Below, piece by piece: positions 48,697-57,894 of a stretch of 64,000 nucleotides of DNA. The translations under genes and the position numbers were made by a program. A model generated the notes under the pieces. That model was not told where the DNA came from, did not search any database, and worked only from the letters and a program-made list of their open reading frames with translations. Position 1 is the stretch's first letter. Every line of letters starts with the position of its first letter. This DNA comes from Rhizobium sp. C1 (GTDB lineage: Bacteria; Pseudomonadota; Alphaproteobacteria; Rhizobiales; Rhizobiaceae), in assembly GCF_021026335.1 (NCBI RefSeq), contig NZ_JAJNCY010000001.1, forward strand, positions 806,001-870,000. Direction: 5' to 3'.

Positions 48697-48788
48697 GGTC
48701 CGAACCATGCCCTTCAAATTCGCGTAAATGCAAGGCTGACAAGGCGATTTCCAAGGACTATAGAGACGGCCACACAGAGGAACGAAGC

Positions 48789-49094
48789 ATGACCGGTACC
48801 ACACGTTCGAGCGCCGACATCTCGCCGCGCCGCAAGCGCATTCTCTTTCGCGCCTGGCATCGCGGCATCCGCGAGATGGACCTGATCCTCGGCCAGTTCG
48901 CCGATGACCATATCGCGACGCTGTCGGAAGAGGAACTCGACGAACTCGAACGCATTATGGCGGAAGAGGATGCGGACCTTGTGAAGTACATCACCGGCGA
49001 AAAACCGGTGCCGGCGGTCTATCAGACGCCGCTCTTCGAGCGCATCGCCTCCTACCGCCCCGACTTCGATCCGATTCTGAAGCCGCAATCCTGA
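48789..49094 (+). CDS. sdhE: Succinate dehydrogenase assembly factor SdhE
   Basis: This 101-residue protein has the SdhE (SDHAF2/DUF339) signature WHRGIREMDLILG and the following acidic helix LSEEELDELERIMAEEDADLVKYI. SdhE helps attach FAD covalently to SdhA. GAGGA precedes the ATG. It is divergent from recG and 31 bases upstream of mfd. Confidence 0.94.
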   Translation: MTGTTRSSADISPRRKRILFRAWHRGIREMDLILGQFADDHIATLSEEELDELERIMAEEDADLVKYITGEKPVPAVYQTPLFERIASYRPDFDPILKPQS

Positions 49095-49125
49095 TCTTGT
49101 TGATTCCATTAAACGAGCAAGCCCC

Positions 49126-52100
49126 ATGACATCTCCGCTGGACGTGAAAAAGCTTCTGGCCGCAGACGGCCCGGCTGCCATCGCCGCCGTGCCGCCCGGC
49201 ATGGAGGCCATGATCCTCGCCGACATGGCGCGCTCGGGTGCTGCCATTGCCTATCTCGTCTCGGACGGTCAGCGGCTGGCCGATCTCACGCAATTGCTCT
49301 CCTTCTTCGCGCCGGACATTCCGGTGCTGACGCTGCCCGGGTGGGACTGCTTACCCTATGACCGCGTGTCGCCGGGTGCGGATGTCGCAGCCGAGCGGCT
49401 TTCGACGCTGGCGGCATTGGCACGTCATGCCAAGCAGCCGCATGCCGCGATCCTGCTGGCCACCGCCAATGCGGTATTGCAGAAGGTGCCGCCGCGCGAG
49501 GTCATCGAGGCGCTGGCCTTTTCGGCGCGTCCCGGCCAGGTCATCCGCATGGAAGACATTGCCGCCCGTCTCGAGCGCAACGGCTTCGAGCGCGTGTCGA
49601 CGGTACGGGAGGTCGGCGAATTCGCCGTGCGCGGCGGCATTCTCGATGTCTATGTGCCAGGCGAGGCGGAGCCGGTGCGGCTCGACTTTTTCGGCGATAC
49701 GCTGGAAACGATCCGGCATTTCGACCCGGCAAGCCAGCGCACGACGGGGCAGGCGCGCTCACTCGACCTCAATCCGATGAGCGAAGTGACGCTGACACCT
49801 GAAACGATCAGCCGATTCCGCACCAACTACCTTTCGATGTTTGGTGCTGCGACGCGCGACGACGCCCTTTATCAGGCGGTCTCCGAAGGCCGCCGCTATG
49901 CAGGCATGGAGCACTGGCTGCCGCTCTATTACGAAGAGCTGGACACCGTTTTCGACCAGATCGAAAACTTCCGCATCGTCACCGACCATACGCTGGAGGA
50001 GGCCGCGCGCGAGCGTTCCAATCTCATTGAAGACTATTACGAAGCGCGCAAGGCCGCCGGCGAACCGGGCAAGGGCAAGACGGCGCAATCCGCGCCCTAC
50101 AAGCCCGTGCCGCCGGAACGGCTTTATCTGAATGCTGACCGCCTGTCGCAAATGCTCGCCGCGCGCGGCGCGATCCGCATCACGCCCTTTGCTGAAGACG
50201 AGCTTGCCGGCCGCAGGGTCATGTCGCCCGATGCGCGGCCCGGTCCGCGCTGGGCCAAGGCGCAAGGGACGGAGGAGACGGGCGAGCGCGTCAATGTCTT
50301 CGAACTCGCCGTCAAGCACATCGCCGACAAGCGCGCGGCGGGGCGTAAGGTCGTCATCGCTGGTTGGTCGGAAGGCTCGCTCGATCGCCTGCTGCAGGTC
50401 TTGGGCGAACATGGTCTTGCGCGCATCAAGCCGATCAAGGCCTTTTCGGAGCTGAAGACGCTCGACAAGGGCGAGGCGGCTGCAGCCGTTCTCTCGCTGG
50501 AAAGCGGCTTCGAAGCAGCCGATGTCATTATCGTCGGCGAACAGGACATTCTCGGCGACCGCATGGTGCGCCGGGCCAAGCGCCGCAAGCGCGGAGCGGA
50601 CTATATTTCGGAAGTCGCGGGGCTGGACGAGGGTGCCATCGTCGTTCACGCCGAACACGGCATTGGCCGCTTTGTGGGCCTGCGCACCATCGAGGCAGCC
50701 GGCGCGCCGCATGCCTGCCTCGAGCTGCAATATGCCGAGGGCGCGAAACTCTTCCTGCCGGTCGAAAACATCGATCTTCTCTCCCGGTTCGGCGGCGAAG
50801 GGACGGAAGTGCCGCTCGACAAGCTCGGCGGGGTCGCCTGGCAGGCGCGCAAGGCCAAGCTCAAGAAGCGCCTGCTGGATATGGCCGGCCATCTCATCCG
50901 CATCGCCGCCGAGCGGCTGACACGGCATGCCACGGTGCTGGCCGCGCCCGATGGCGTCTATGACGAATTCGCCGCCCGCTTCCCGTATGATGAAACCGAC
51001 GATCAGCTGACGGCGATCGAATCCGTGCGCGAGGACCTCGGAGCCGGCAAGCCGATGGACCGCCTTGTCTGCGGTGACGTCGGCTTCGGCAAGACGGAAG
51101 TGGCACTGCGCGCCGCCTTCATTGCGGCGATGAACGGCGTTCAGGTTGCCGTCGTCGTGCCGACGACGCTTCTTGCCCGCCAGCATTACAAGACGTTTGT
51201 TGAGCGCTTCCGGGGCTTGCCAATCCGCATCAACCAGGCCTCGCGTCTCGTCACGTCGAAGGAACTGGCGCTGACGAAAGAAGAACTGGCGAGCGGCAAG
51301 ACCGATATCGTGGTCGGCACCCATGCGCTGCTCGGTAGCGGCATCAAGTTCGCCAATCTCGGCCTTTTGATCATCGATGAAGAGCAGCATTTCGGGGTCA
51401 AGCACAAGGAGCGCCTGAAGGAGCTGAAGTCGGACATCCATGTGCTGACGCTCTCCGCCACGCCGATCCCGCGCACCATGCAGCTCGCCATGACCGGCGT
51501 GCGCGAACTTTCGCTCATCACCACACCGCCGGTCGACCGCATGGCCGTGCGTACCTTCATCTCGCCCTTTGACGGTCTCGTCATCCGCGAGACGCTCATG
51601 CGCGAGCATTATCGCGGCGGCCAGAGCTTCTATGTCTGCCCGCGTCTTTCCGACCTGTCGGAAATCCACGAATTCCTGACCGAAAACGTCCCGGAATTGA
51701 AGGTTGCCGTGGCCCACGGCCAGATGGCAGCCGGCGAGCTGGAGGACGTGATGAACGCCTTCTATGACGGCCAGTATGATGTGCTGCTTTCGACCACGAT
51801 CGTTGAATCCGGCCTCGACGTGCCCACTGCCAACACGATGATCGTGCATCGCGCCGACATGTTCGGTCTCGCCCAGCTTTATCAGCTGCGCGGCCGCGTC
51901 GGTCGCTCAAAGGTGCGGGCCTTTGCGCTCTTCACTCTGCCGGTCAACAAGGTGCTCACGCAGACGGCAGAACGTCGTCTCAAGGTCCTGCAATCACTCG
52001 ACACGCTGGGCGCCGGCTTCCAGCTGGCCAGCCACGACCTCGACATTCGCGGGGCGGGCAATCTCTTGGGCGAGGAACAATCCGGCCATATCAAGGAAGT

Positions 52101-52629
52101 GGGCTTCGAGCTTTACCAGCAGATGCTGGAAGAGGCCGTCGCCGAAGTGAAGGGGATCGACGAGATTGCCGATACCGGCTGGTCGCCGCAGATTTCGGTC
52201 GGAGCCTCTGTTATGATCCCGGAAGACTATGTCCCGGACCTGCATCTCCGCCTCGGCCTTTACCGCCGCCTCGGCGAACTCTCCGAACCGTCGGAGATCG
52301 ACGCCTTCGGTGCGGAACTCATAGACCGCTTCGGTCCGCTCCCTATGGAAGTCCAGCATTTGCTCAAGGTCGTCTATATCAAGGGTCTTTGCCGGGTTGC
52401 CAATGTCGAGAAGCTCGATGCGGGGCCGAAGGGCGTCGTCATCCAGTTCCGCAACAAGGAATTCCCGAACCCTGCAGCGCTTGTCGGCTATATCGCCAAG
52501 CAGGGCTCGATGGCAAAGATCCGTCAGGACCAGAGCGTCTTCCTCATGCGAGACCTGCCGCAGCCGGAGCGCCGACTGGTTGCTGCCGCGCAGATCATGA
52601 CCCAGCTCGCGGGCTTCGCGAAGGGTTGA
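49126..52629 (+). CDS. mfd: Transcription-repair coupling factor Mfd
   Basis: This 1167-residue translocase removes stalled RNA polymerase and recruits the UvrAB system. The UvrB-like N-terminal part carries LPGWDCLPYDRVSP and the RNA polymerase-interacting domain begins near VVHAEHGIGRFVGLR. Helicase motifs are CGDVGFGKTEVALRAAF, VVPTTLLARQHY, IIDEEQHFGV, LSATPIPRTM, TTIVESGLDVPTANT and LRGRVGRSK. It follows sdhE, as is common in alphaproteobacteria. Confidence 0.98.
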   Translation: MTSPLDVKKLLAADGPAAIAAVPPGMEAMILADMARSGAAIAYLVSDGQRLADLTQLLSFFAPDIPVLTLPGWDCLPYDRVSPGADVAAERLSTLAALARHAKQPHAAILLATANAVLQKVPPREVIEALAFSARPGQVIRMEDIAARLERNGFERVSTVREVGEFAVRGGILDVYVPGEAEPVRLDFFGDTLETIRHFDPASQRTTGQARSLDLNPMSEVTLTPETISRFRTNYLSMFGAATRDDALYQAVSEGRRYAGMEHWLPLYYEELDTVFDQIENFRIVTDHTLEEAARERSNLIEDYYEARKAAGEPGKGKTAQSAPYKPVPPERLYLNADRLSQMLAARGAIRITPFAEDELAGRRVMSPDARPGPRWAKAQGTEETGERVNVFELAVKHIADKRAAGRKVVIAGWSEGSLDRLLQVLGEHGLARIKPIKAFSELKTLDKGEAAAAVLSLESGFEAADVIIVGEQDILGDRMVRRAKRRKRGADYISEVAGLDEGAIVVHAEHGIGRFVGLRTIEAAGAPHACLELQYAEGAKLFLPVENIDLLSRFGGEGTEVPLDKLGGVAWQARKAKLKKRLLDMAGHLIRIAAERLTRHATVLAAPDGVYDEFAARFPYDETDDQLTAIESVREDLGAGKPMDRLVCGDVGFGKTEVALRAAFIAAMNGVQVAVVVPTTLLARQHYKTFVERFRGLPIRINQASRLVTSKELALTKEELASGKTDIVVGTHALLGSGIKFANLGLLIIDEEQHFGVKHKERLKELKSDIHVLTLSATPIPRTMQLAMTGVRELSLITTPPVDRMAVRTFISPFDGLVIRETLMREHYRGGQSFYVCPRLSDLSEIHEFLTENVPELKVAVAHGQMAAGELEDVMNAFYDGQYDVLLSTTIVESGLDVPTANTMIVHRADMFGLAQLYQLRGRVGRSKVRAFALFTLPVNKVLTQTAERRLKVLQSLDTLGAGFQLASHDLDIRGAGNLLGEEQSGHIKEVGFELYQQMLEEAVAEVKGIDEIADTGWSPQISVGASVMIPEDYVPDLHLRLGLYRRLGELSEPSEIDAFGAELIDRFGPLPMEVQHLLKVVYIKGLCRVANVEKLDAGPKGVVIQFRNKEFPNPAALVGYIAKQGSMAKIRQDQSVFLMRDLPQPERRLVAAAQIMTQLAGFAKG

Positions 52630-52651
52630 GCCCCGCCTCGCTGCAACGCAG

Positions 52652-52684
52652 AAAAAACCGGATGGTCAGGGGAACCATCCGGTT
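52652..52684 (-). terminator. Terminator of small protein gene A
   Basis: On the reverse strand AACCGGATGGT pairs with ACCATCCGGTT (11 bp) over a 7-base loop and is followed by a T run (the A run at 52652-52657). This is directional toward the small gene at 52714. The stem sequence is close to that at 53055-53086. Confidence 0.85.
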
Positions 52685-52713
52685 AAAAGACTGGGGTCAC
52701 TCAACTTTCAAAC

Positions 52714-52851
52714 TTACTTTGCAGCGCCGGCAGCGAACTTCATGTTGCGCGCGCTGATGCGGCGGACGTTGCGCTGTTCGCCAATGATAGCGATCGTCGC
52801 GATCAGTCCTACGGGAACGATAACGGAAAGGATCATGTGAACTGCAAACAT
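52714..52851 (-). CDS. 45-residue hydrophobic small protein A
   Basis: The reading frame codes for 45 residues: a hydrophobic helix VHMILSVIVPVGLIATIAII (about 4-23) then a basic tail with EQRNVRRISARNMKF. The start has GAGGTGA upstream. A terminator follows. It is one of three genes in this stretch with the same length and orientation. I do not recognise it; it looks like a single-pass inner-membrane peptide. Confidence 0.72.
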   Translation of the reverse strand: MFAVHMILSVIVPVGLIATIAIIGEQRNVRRISARNMKFAAGAAK

Positions 52852-53045
52852 TTCGTCACCTCTTTGTCTGGGCGCCAAACGGTTGATACCAGCGCCATTG
52901 GTGACAGTTTTATTGCATCGCAACTGAAACCAGCTTGAACAGCTCGTTCATCTGGCGTTCAGAATTGTTCAGGATCGAAGATTTTCCTTTCACGCACTAC
53001 GAAAAAGTCCCGACCTGATACCGGACCACAGCCGCCAAAACATTC

Positions 53046-53086
53046 AAAAAAGAAAAGCCGGATGGGGCAGGGAACCCATCCGGCTT
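53046..53086 (-). terminator. Terminator of small protein genes C-B
   Basis: On the reverse strand AAGCCGGATGGG pairs with CCCATCCGGCTT (12 bp) over an 8-base loop, then a T-rich run from the A run at 53046-53056. Closely similar to the hairpin after gene A. Confidence 0.85.
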
Positions 53087-53115
53087 CATCACTCAGGCTG
53101 GAGGCCTTCGAAAAA

Positions 53116-53253
53116 TCAGAACACGGGGCGATTATACCCGTTTTGCGCGTCTTTGCTGCTCACATCTTCGTTACGCATTGCAACAAAGGTTGCAGCGAAG
53201 GACGCTGTGAACATGGCGGCGATCAATCCGGCGAGGGCAGACATGATGAGCAT
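53116..53253 (-). CDS. 45-residue hydrophobic small protein B
   Basis: Forty-five residues starting at the ATG at 53253, preceded by GAAGGAGAATTGAA, a very strong ribosome site. The N-terminal half is a hydrophobic helix (LIMSALAGLIAAMFTASFAA), and the C-terminal half is polar (RNEDVSSKDAQNGYNRPVF). It lies 29 bases downstream of protein C on the same strand, so the two are probably one transcript. No family recognised. Confidence 0.72.
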   Translation of the reverse strand: MLIMSALAGLIAAMFTASFAATFVAMRNEDVSSKDAQNGYNRPVF

Positions 53254-53282
53254 TTCAATTCTCCTTCAGGTTCCGGTCCGGT

Positions 53283-53420
53283 TTATCGAACGGTTCGCCG
53301 GGTTGACGCAGTTACAAAATTGACCAGCCTCTCTTTCAATTCTGTCCCGAAATGGCTTTCGAGAAGTAGTTCAAGTCCAAGAGCGGCGAGTGCTGCGCCT
53401 ATCATCAACACGGCAAGCAT
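53283..53420 (-). CDS. 45-residue hydrophobic small protein C
   Basis: Forty-five residues from the ATG at 53420, with GAGGA then TTTGGAA upstream. The N-terminal helix is LAVLMIGAALAALGLELLL, followed by ESHFGTELKERLVNF and a basic end TRRTVR. It is the first gene of a probable C-B transcript. No family recognised; its beginning MLAV-x-MI resembles MFAV-x-MI of protein A. Confidence 0.65.
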   Translation of the reverse strand: MLAVLMIGAALAALGLELLLESHFGTELKERLVNFVTASTRRTVR

Positions 53421-53617
53421 TTCCAAATCCTCAACGCCGGAGCTTCAAATTGGTTCCTTGATCCGGCATGGTTGACAGATTATGAGGTCTCGGCTGAAAC
53501 GTTCTTGAATGGCGCATTCACACGCTGTTCATGTTCTGGAAGACGCGTATGCCGGCCATTTTGCTTGCAGCCGAAGTGCATCCGTGACAAAAGGCGGCGA
53601 ACAGCCTTGGGACCATG

Positions 53618-54115
53618 ATGACCGTCGCCTTCTATCCAGGTTCATTCGATCCGATGACCAATGGTCATCTCGATGTACTTCTGCAGTCGCTCAACCTGTG
53701 TGAGCGGGTGATCGTCGGCATCGGTATTCACCCTGGCAAGGCACCTCTCTTTACCTTCGAGGAACGGTCAGACCTGATCCGCGGTTCCGTTATGGCGGCA
53801 CTGCCGGCGGCGGAGGGGCGTATCGAGGTTATCTCGTTTGCCAATCTTGCGGTCGATGCGGCACGCCAGGCAGGCGCTTCGGTGCTGATCCGTGGTCTGC
53901 GCGACGGGACCGATCTCGATTATGAAATGCAGATGGCCGGCATGAACAGCCAGATGGCGCCCGACATCCAGACGGTGTTCGTGCCCGCAGGCGCCACTTC
54001 GCGGCCCATTACCGCCACATTGGTGCGGCAGATCGCCCTGATGGGCGGCGATGTCAGCGCCTTCGTTCCTGCCGCCGTCCTCAAGGCGCTGACCGCCAAG
54101 ACGGCGCGCAGCTGA
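53618..54115 (+). CDS. coaD: Phosphopantetheine adenylyltransferase
   Basis: This 165-residue enzyme makes dephospho-CoA from 4'-phosphopantetheine and ATP. Motifs are [17 protein letters not shown] with the HxGH-like nucleotidyltransferase signature, [19 protein letters not shown], and [13 protein letters not shown] near the C-terminus. ATG codons at 53615 and 53618 are adjacent; the second gives the usual [12 protein letters not shown]. It is followed by two cyclophilin genes. Confidence 0.97.
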   Translation: MTVAFYPGSFDPMTNGHLDVLLQSLNLCERVIVGIGIHPGKAPLFTFEERSDLIRGSVMAALPAAEGRIEVISFANLAVDAARQAGASVLIRGLRDGTDLDYEMQMAGMNSQMAPDIQTVFVPAGATSRPITATLVRQIALMGGDVSAFVPAAVLKALTAKTARS

Positions 54116-54136
54116 TTTTCACGTCACGGAGCATCC

Positions 54137-54706
54137 ATGAAACTGTCTCACATCCTCGCCGCCGGCCTCGTTTCGATCGCCGCCTTCTCGGCCTCGGTCG
54201 CACGCGCTGCCGATGAATATCTGACGCTGCAGCTCAAGGATGGCCCGGTTGTCATCAAGCTCATGCCAGATGTCGCCCCCAACAGCGTCAAGCGCCTGGA
54301 AGATCTGGCCAAGAAGGGCGAGTATGACGGCGTCGTCTTCCACCGCGTGATCGATGGCTTCATGGCTCAGACGGGTGACGTGAAGTTCGGCAATTCAACG
54401 AAGGGCTATCAGCCGAAGATGGCCGGCATGGGCGGTTCCAGCCTACCTGACCTGAAGGCTGAATTTTCCAAGGTGCCGTTCGAGCGCGGCACGGTCGGCA
54501 TGGCCCGTTCGCAGAACCCGGATTCCGCCAATTCGCAGTTCTTCATCATGTTCGCCCCGGGCTCTTTCCTGAACGGCCAGTATACGGTCGTCGGCAAGGT
54601 CGTTTCCGGCATGGAAGCCGTCGACAAGATCAAGCGCGGCGAGGGCAGCAATGGCGAAGTCAGCAATCCCGACAAGATCATCAAGGCAACGGTTGGCAAG
54701 CCCTAA
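54137..54706 (+). CDS. ppiA: Exported cyclophilin-type peptidyl-prolyl isomerase
   Basis: This 189-residue cyclophilin has a Sec signal peptide (SHILAAGLVSIAAFSASVARA) and the cyclophilin core YDGVVFHRVIDGFMAQTGD, GTVGMARSQNPDSANSQFFI. It catalyses proline isomerisation in the periplasm. CGGAGCATCC precedes the ATG. It is 21 bases after coaD and 103 bases before a cytoplasmic paralogue. Confidence 0.93.
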   Translation: MKLSHILAAGLVSIAAFSASVARAADEYLTLQLKDGPVVIKLMPDVAPNSVKRLEDLAKKGEYDGVVFHRVIDGFMAQTGDVKFGNSTKGYQPKMAGMGGSSLPDLKAEFSKVPFERGTVGMARSQNPDSANSQFFIMFAPGSFLNGQYTVVGKVVSGMEAVDKIKRGEGSNGEVSNPDKIIKATVGKP

Positions 54707-54809
54707 GGCATAACGCGCTGTCGTGCGCCGCAGTTTGCAGCCACGACAGGTGCAGATGCATCAACGCTGAACCGACCACCACAACACATCAGACTGAAGG
54801 AGAGACCCC

Positions 54810-55319
54810 ATGGCCGAGATCAAGGATCCGGAAAACACCATCGTCATGGAAACGACCAAGGGTAAGGTCGTGATCCAGCTTCTGCCGGATCTGGCCCCCG
54901 GCCATGTCGCACGCATCAAGGAACTGGCCCGCGAAGGCGCCTATGACGGCGTCGTCTTCCATCGCGTCATCGAAGATTTCATGGCCCAGACCGGCGACGT
55001 GAAGTTCGGCAAGACCGGCGGCAAGGATTTCAACCCGGCCCGTGCCGGCATGGGCGGCTCCGAAAAGCCGGACCTGAAGGCCGAATTCTCCAACATGAGC
55101 CACGTGCGCGGCACCTGCTCCATGGCCCGTTCGCAGAACCCGAACTCCGCCAATTCGCAGTTCTTCATCTGCTTCACCGACGCTCCGTGGCTGAACCGCC
55201 AGTACTCGGTCTGGGGCCAGGTCATCGAAGGCATGGACAATATTGATAAGATCGAACGCGGCGAGCCGGTTCGCAATCCCGACACCATTGTGTCGATGAA
55301 GGTTGCTGCAGACGCCTGA
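54810..55319 (+). CDS. ppiB: Cytoplasmic cyclophilin-type peptidyl-prolyl isomerase
   Basis: This 169-residue cyclophilin lacks a signal peptide. Core motifs YDGVVFHRVIEDFMAQTGD and GTCSMARSQNPNSANSQFFI match the upstream exported copy closely, so the two probably arose by tandem duplication. A very good site GAAGGAGAGA precedes the ATG. A terminator follows. Confidence 0.95.
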   Translation: MAEIKDPENTIVMETTKGKVVIQLLPDLAPGHVARIKELAREGAYDGVVFHRVIEDFMAQTGDVKFGKTGGKDFNPARAGMGGSEKPDLKAEFSNMSHVRGTCSMARSQNPNSANSQFFICFTDAPWLNRQYSVWGQVIEGMDNIDKIERGEPVRNPDTIVSMKVAADA

Positions 55320-55343
55320 TCGCCTCCGGCGACATCAAATTGG

Positions 55344-55373
55344 CGCCCCGGTCTTTGCTGCCGGGGCGTTTTC
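55344..55373 (+). terminator. Terminator after ppiB
   Basis: CGCCCCGG (55344-55351) pairs with CCGGGGCG (55361-55368) over a 9-base loop, followed by TTTTC. Confidence 0.9.
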
Positions 55374-55417
55374 ATGTTTAAGGGCCTCCGTAAGATGCCC
55401 GAAAATTCATAAAGACC

Positions 55418-56500
55418 ATGCGTGTAGACCTGTTCGACTTCGACCTGCCTGAGGAAAACATTGCGCTGCGACCAGCCGATCCGCGCGACAGTGCGCGCAT
55501 GCTTGTTGTCAACGCAGATGCAGATCCGGTCCTCTGCGACAAGGGTGTGCTTGACCTGCCGGATTTGCTCCAGCCCGGCGATGCGCTGGTCTTTAACGAC
55601 ACCAAGGTGATCCCGGCGCAGCTCGAAGGTTTCCGGACACGCGAAGGCGGCGAGGGGGCGAGCATTTCCGTCACGCTCCACATGCGCGTCGATGGGGCTC
55701 GCTGGAAGGCCTTCGCCCGCCCGGCCAAACGTCTGAAGCGCGGCGACCGTATCCAGTTTGGCCATGCCGGCAAGACCTGCATGCTCGGCACGCTCGACGC
55801 GACCGTCGAGGCGCGCGATGAGGCGGAAGTAACGCTTCTCTTCGATCTCTCCGGCCCGGCGCTAGACGAGGCTATCTTCTCTGCCGGCCATATTCCGCTG
55901 CCGCCCTATATCGCCGCCAAGCGCGCGGAAGACGAGAAGGACAAGACCGACTACCAGACGATCTATGCCCGCGAGAACGGCGCGGTCGCCGCCCCCACCG
56001 CGGGCCTGCATTTCACGCCCCGTCTTTTCGACGCGCTTGAAAAGCGCGGTATCGAACGGCATTTCGTGACGCTGCATGTGGGGGCGGGCACTTTCCTGCC
56101 GGTCAAGGCCGACGACACCGCCGACCACAAGATGCATGAGGAGCGCGGTACTGTCAGTGCTGAGACCGCAGCGGCTCTGAATGCCGTGCGGGCGAGGGGC
56201 GGCCGCATCGTCTCGGTCGGCACGACATCACTGCGCCTTCTCGAAAGTGCCGCCCGCGAGGATGGCGTCATCGAGGCGTGGTCCGGCGCGACAGATATCT
56301 TCATCACGCCCGGCTACCGCTTCCGCGCCATCGATGCGCTGATGACCAATTTCCACCTGCCGAAATCGACGCTCTTCATGCTCGTCTCCGCCTTTGCCGG
56401 TTTCGAGACCATGCATGCGGCCTATGAATACGCGATCGAAAACGGCTACCGCTTCTATTCCTACGGGGATTCGAGCCTGCTTTTCAGGAATAGCAAATGA
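55418..56500 (+). CDS. queA: tRNA preQ1(34) S-adenosylmethionine ribosyltransferase-isomerase
   Basis: This 360-residue enzyme uses the ribosyl part of SAM to turn preQ1 at tRNA position 34 into epoxyqueuosine. Motifs are [49 protein letters not shown] and [13 protein letters not shown]. It overlaps tgt by four bases (ATGA), so the two queuosine genes are coupled. Confidence 0.97.
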   Translation: MRVDLFDFDLPEENIALRPADPRDSARMLVVNADADPVLCDKGVLDLPDLLQPGDALVFNDTKVIPAQLEGFRTREGGEGASISVTLHMRVDGARWKAFARPAKRLKRGDRIQFGHAGKTCMLGTLDATVEARDEAEVTLLFDLSGPALDEAIFSAGHIPLPPYIAAKRAEDEKDKTDYQTIYARENGAVAAPTAGLHFTPRLFDALEKRGIERHFVTLHVGAGTFLPVKADDTADHKMHEERGTVSAETAAALNAVRARGGRIVSVGTTSLRLLESAAREDGVIEAWSGATDIFITPGYRFRAIDALMTNFHLPKSTLFMLVSAFAGFETMHAAYEYAIENGYRFYSYGDSSLLFRNSK

Positions 56501-57627
56501 GCCAAGCCTTTCAATTCCAGCTCAAGAACACCGACGGCAAGGCGCGCCTTGGCCAGATTTCGATGCCGCGCGGCGAAATCCGCACGCCGGCCTTCATGCC
56601 GGTCGGCACGGTCGGCACGGTCAAGGCCATGTATCTCGACCAGGTCCGTGATCTGGGCGCCGACATCATACTCGGCAATACCTATCACCTGATGCTGCGG
56701 CCCGGCGCCGAGCGAGTCGCCCGCCTCGGGGGCCTGCACAATCTCATCCGCTGGGAAAAGCCGATCCTCACTGACAGCGGCGGCTTCCAGGTCATGTCGC
56801 TTTCCGGCCTGCGCAAGCTCGACGAGCAGGGCGTGACCTTCAAGAGCCATGTTGACGGCTCGCTGCACCACATGTCGCCGGAACGCTCGATCGAAATTCA
56901 GGGCCTGCTCGACAGCGATATCCAGATGCAGCTCGACGAATGCGTGGCGCTGCCTGCCGAGCGCAAGGAAATCGAGCGCGCCATGGAAATGTCAATACGC
57001 TGGGCCGAGCGCTGCAAGGTTGCCTTCGGCGACCAGCCCGGCAAGGCGATGTTCGGGATCGTGCAAGGCGGCGACCAGCCGGACCTGCGCATCCGCTCGG
57101 CCGAAGCGCTGAAGGCGCTCGACCTCAAGGGCTACGCCATCGGCGGACTTGCCGTCGGTGAGCCGCAGGCGGTCATGCTACAGATGCTCGAAACGACGCT
57201 GCCGGTGCTGCCGTCCGAGAAGCCGCGCTATCTGATGGGCGTCGGCACGCCGGAAGATATCCTGAAATCGGTGGCTGTCGGCGTCGACATGTTCGACTGC
57301 GTCATGCCGACCCGCTCCGGTCGCCACGGCCTCGCTTTCACGCGGCGCGGCAAGGTAAACATCCGCAACGCTCGCCATGCAGAAGATCTGCGCCCGCTGG
57401 ATGAGGCGTCGTCCTGCCCGGCCTCGCGCGACTATTCCCGCGCCTATCTCCACCATCTCGTGCGCTCCAACGAGGCGCTAGGCGGCATGCTGCTCTCGTG
57501 GCACAATCTAGCCTATTATCAGGAGCTCATGCAGGGCATTCGCGCCGCAATTGCCGAGAACCGCTTCACCGACTTCTATGCGGAAACGATGGAAAACTGG
57601 GCGAGGGGTGACATCGACCCGGCTTAA
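56497..57627 (+). CDS. tgt: Queuine/preQ1 tRNA-ribosyltransferase, zinc site degenerate
   Basis: This 376-residue enzyme exchanges guanine 34 for preQ1 in tRNAs with GUN anticodons. [15 protein letters not shown] holds the general-base Asp and [14 protein letters not shown] the nucleophile Asp. The zinc site normally reads C-x-C-x-x-C with a His 26 residues later. Here it is Ser305, Cys307, Ser310 with His336 at the correct spacing (in SWHNLAYY), so two of three zinc cysteines are missing. The rest looks intact. Coupled to queA. Confidence 0.96.
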   Translation: MSQAFQFQLKNTDGKARLGQISMPRGEIRTPAFMPVGTVGTVKAMYLDQVRDLGADIILGNTYHLMLRPGAERVARLGGLHNLIRWEKPILTDSGGFQVMSLSGLRKLDEQGVTFKSHVDGSLHHMSPERSIEIQGLLDSDIQMQLDECVALPAERKEIERAMEMSIRWAERCKVAFGDQPGKAMFGIVQGGDQPDLRIRSAEALKALDLKGYAIGGLAVGEPQAVMLQMLETTLPVLPSEKPRYLMGVGTPEDILKSVAVGVDMFDCVMPTRSGRHGLAFTRRGKVNIRNARHAEDLRPLDEASSCPASRDYSRAYLHHLVRSNEALGGMLLSWHNLAYYQELMQGIRAAIAENRFTDFYAETMENWARGDIDPA

Positions 57628-57792
57628 ACGCTGCGACCGGCGCATGGCCGCCTGTCCGTTCGCGGTGCTCGCTGGTATGATCCAGCGGCGTCCAAGCCGC
57701 TCAGCGATCTCCGTAGCGCTCATTTTCATCAACCGCCAGCGTTCGATCTGACGCCTATAGGCAAGGGTGAGGTGACTGTATCGGGTCTTCAT
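57628..57792 (-). pseudogene. Remnant of an IS30-family transposase (5' end only)
   Basis: On the reverse strand from the ATG at 57792 (with AAAGGA upstream) the frame reads KTRYSHLTLAYRRQIERWRL and then MKMSATEIAERLGR, the helix-turn-helix N-terminus of IS30-family transposases. The similarity stops after about 35 residues (near 57690), where the usual HRSTI-x-RE block should follow. The DDE catalytic part is absent. The frame then runs into the tgt 3' end. This is a decayed insertion immediately downstream of tgt. Confidence 0.65.
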
Positions 57793-57894
57793 TCAGGATG
57801 TCCTTTCCATCTTCAACATCCTGCCACACTTCAAAAGTCGCACTTCGGTATAGCGCGTACCCCCACGCCATATATAAATCAGATAAGATAGATT
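57793..57894. other. AT-rich spacer after the IS remnant
   Basis: This stretch holds the upstream side of the transposase remnant and an AT-rich run (TATATAAATCAGATAAGAT near 57870-57889). It may contain promoter sequence for the genes to the right. No convincing gene was seen. Confidence 0.4.

Noticed and set aside
49759-51849. Long reverse-strand frame opposite mfd
   Set aside because: Antisense shadow of the helicase domains; no recognisable protein features.
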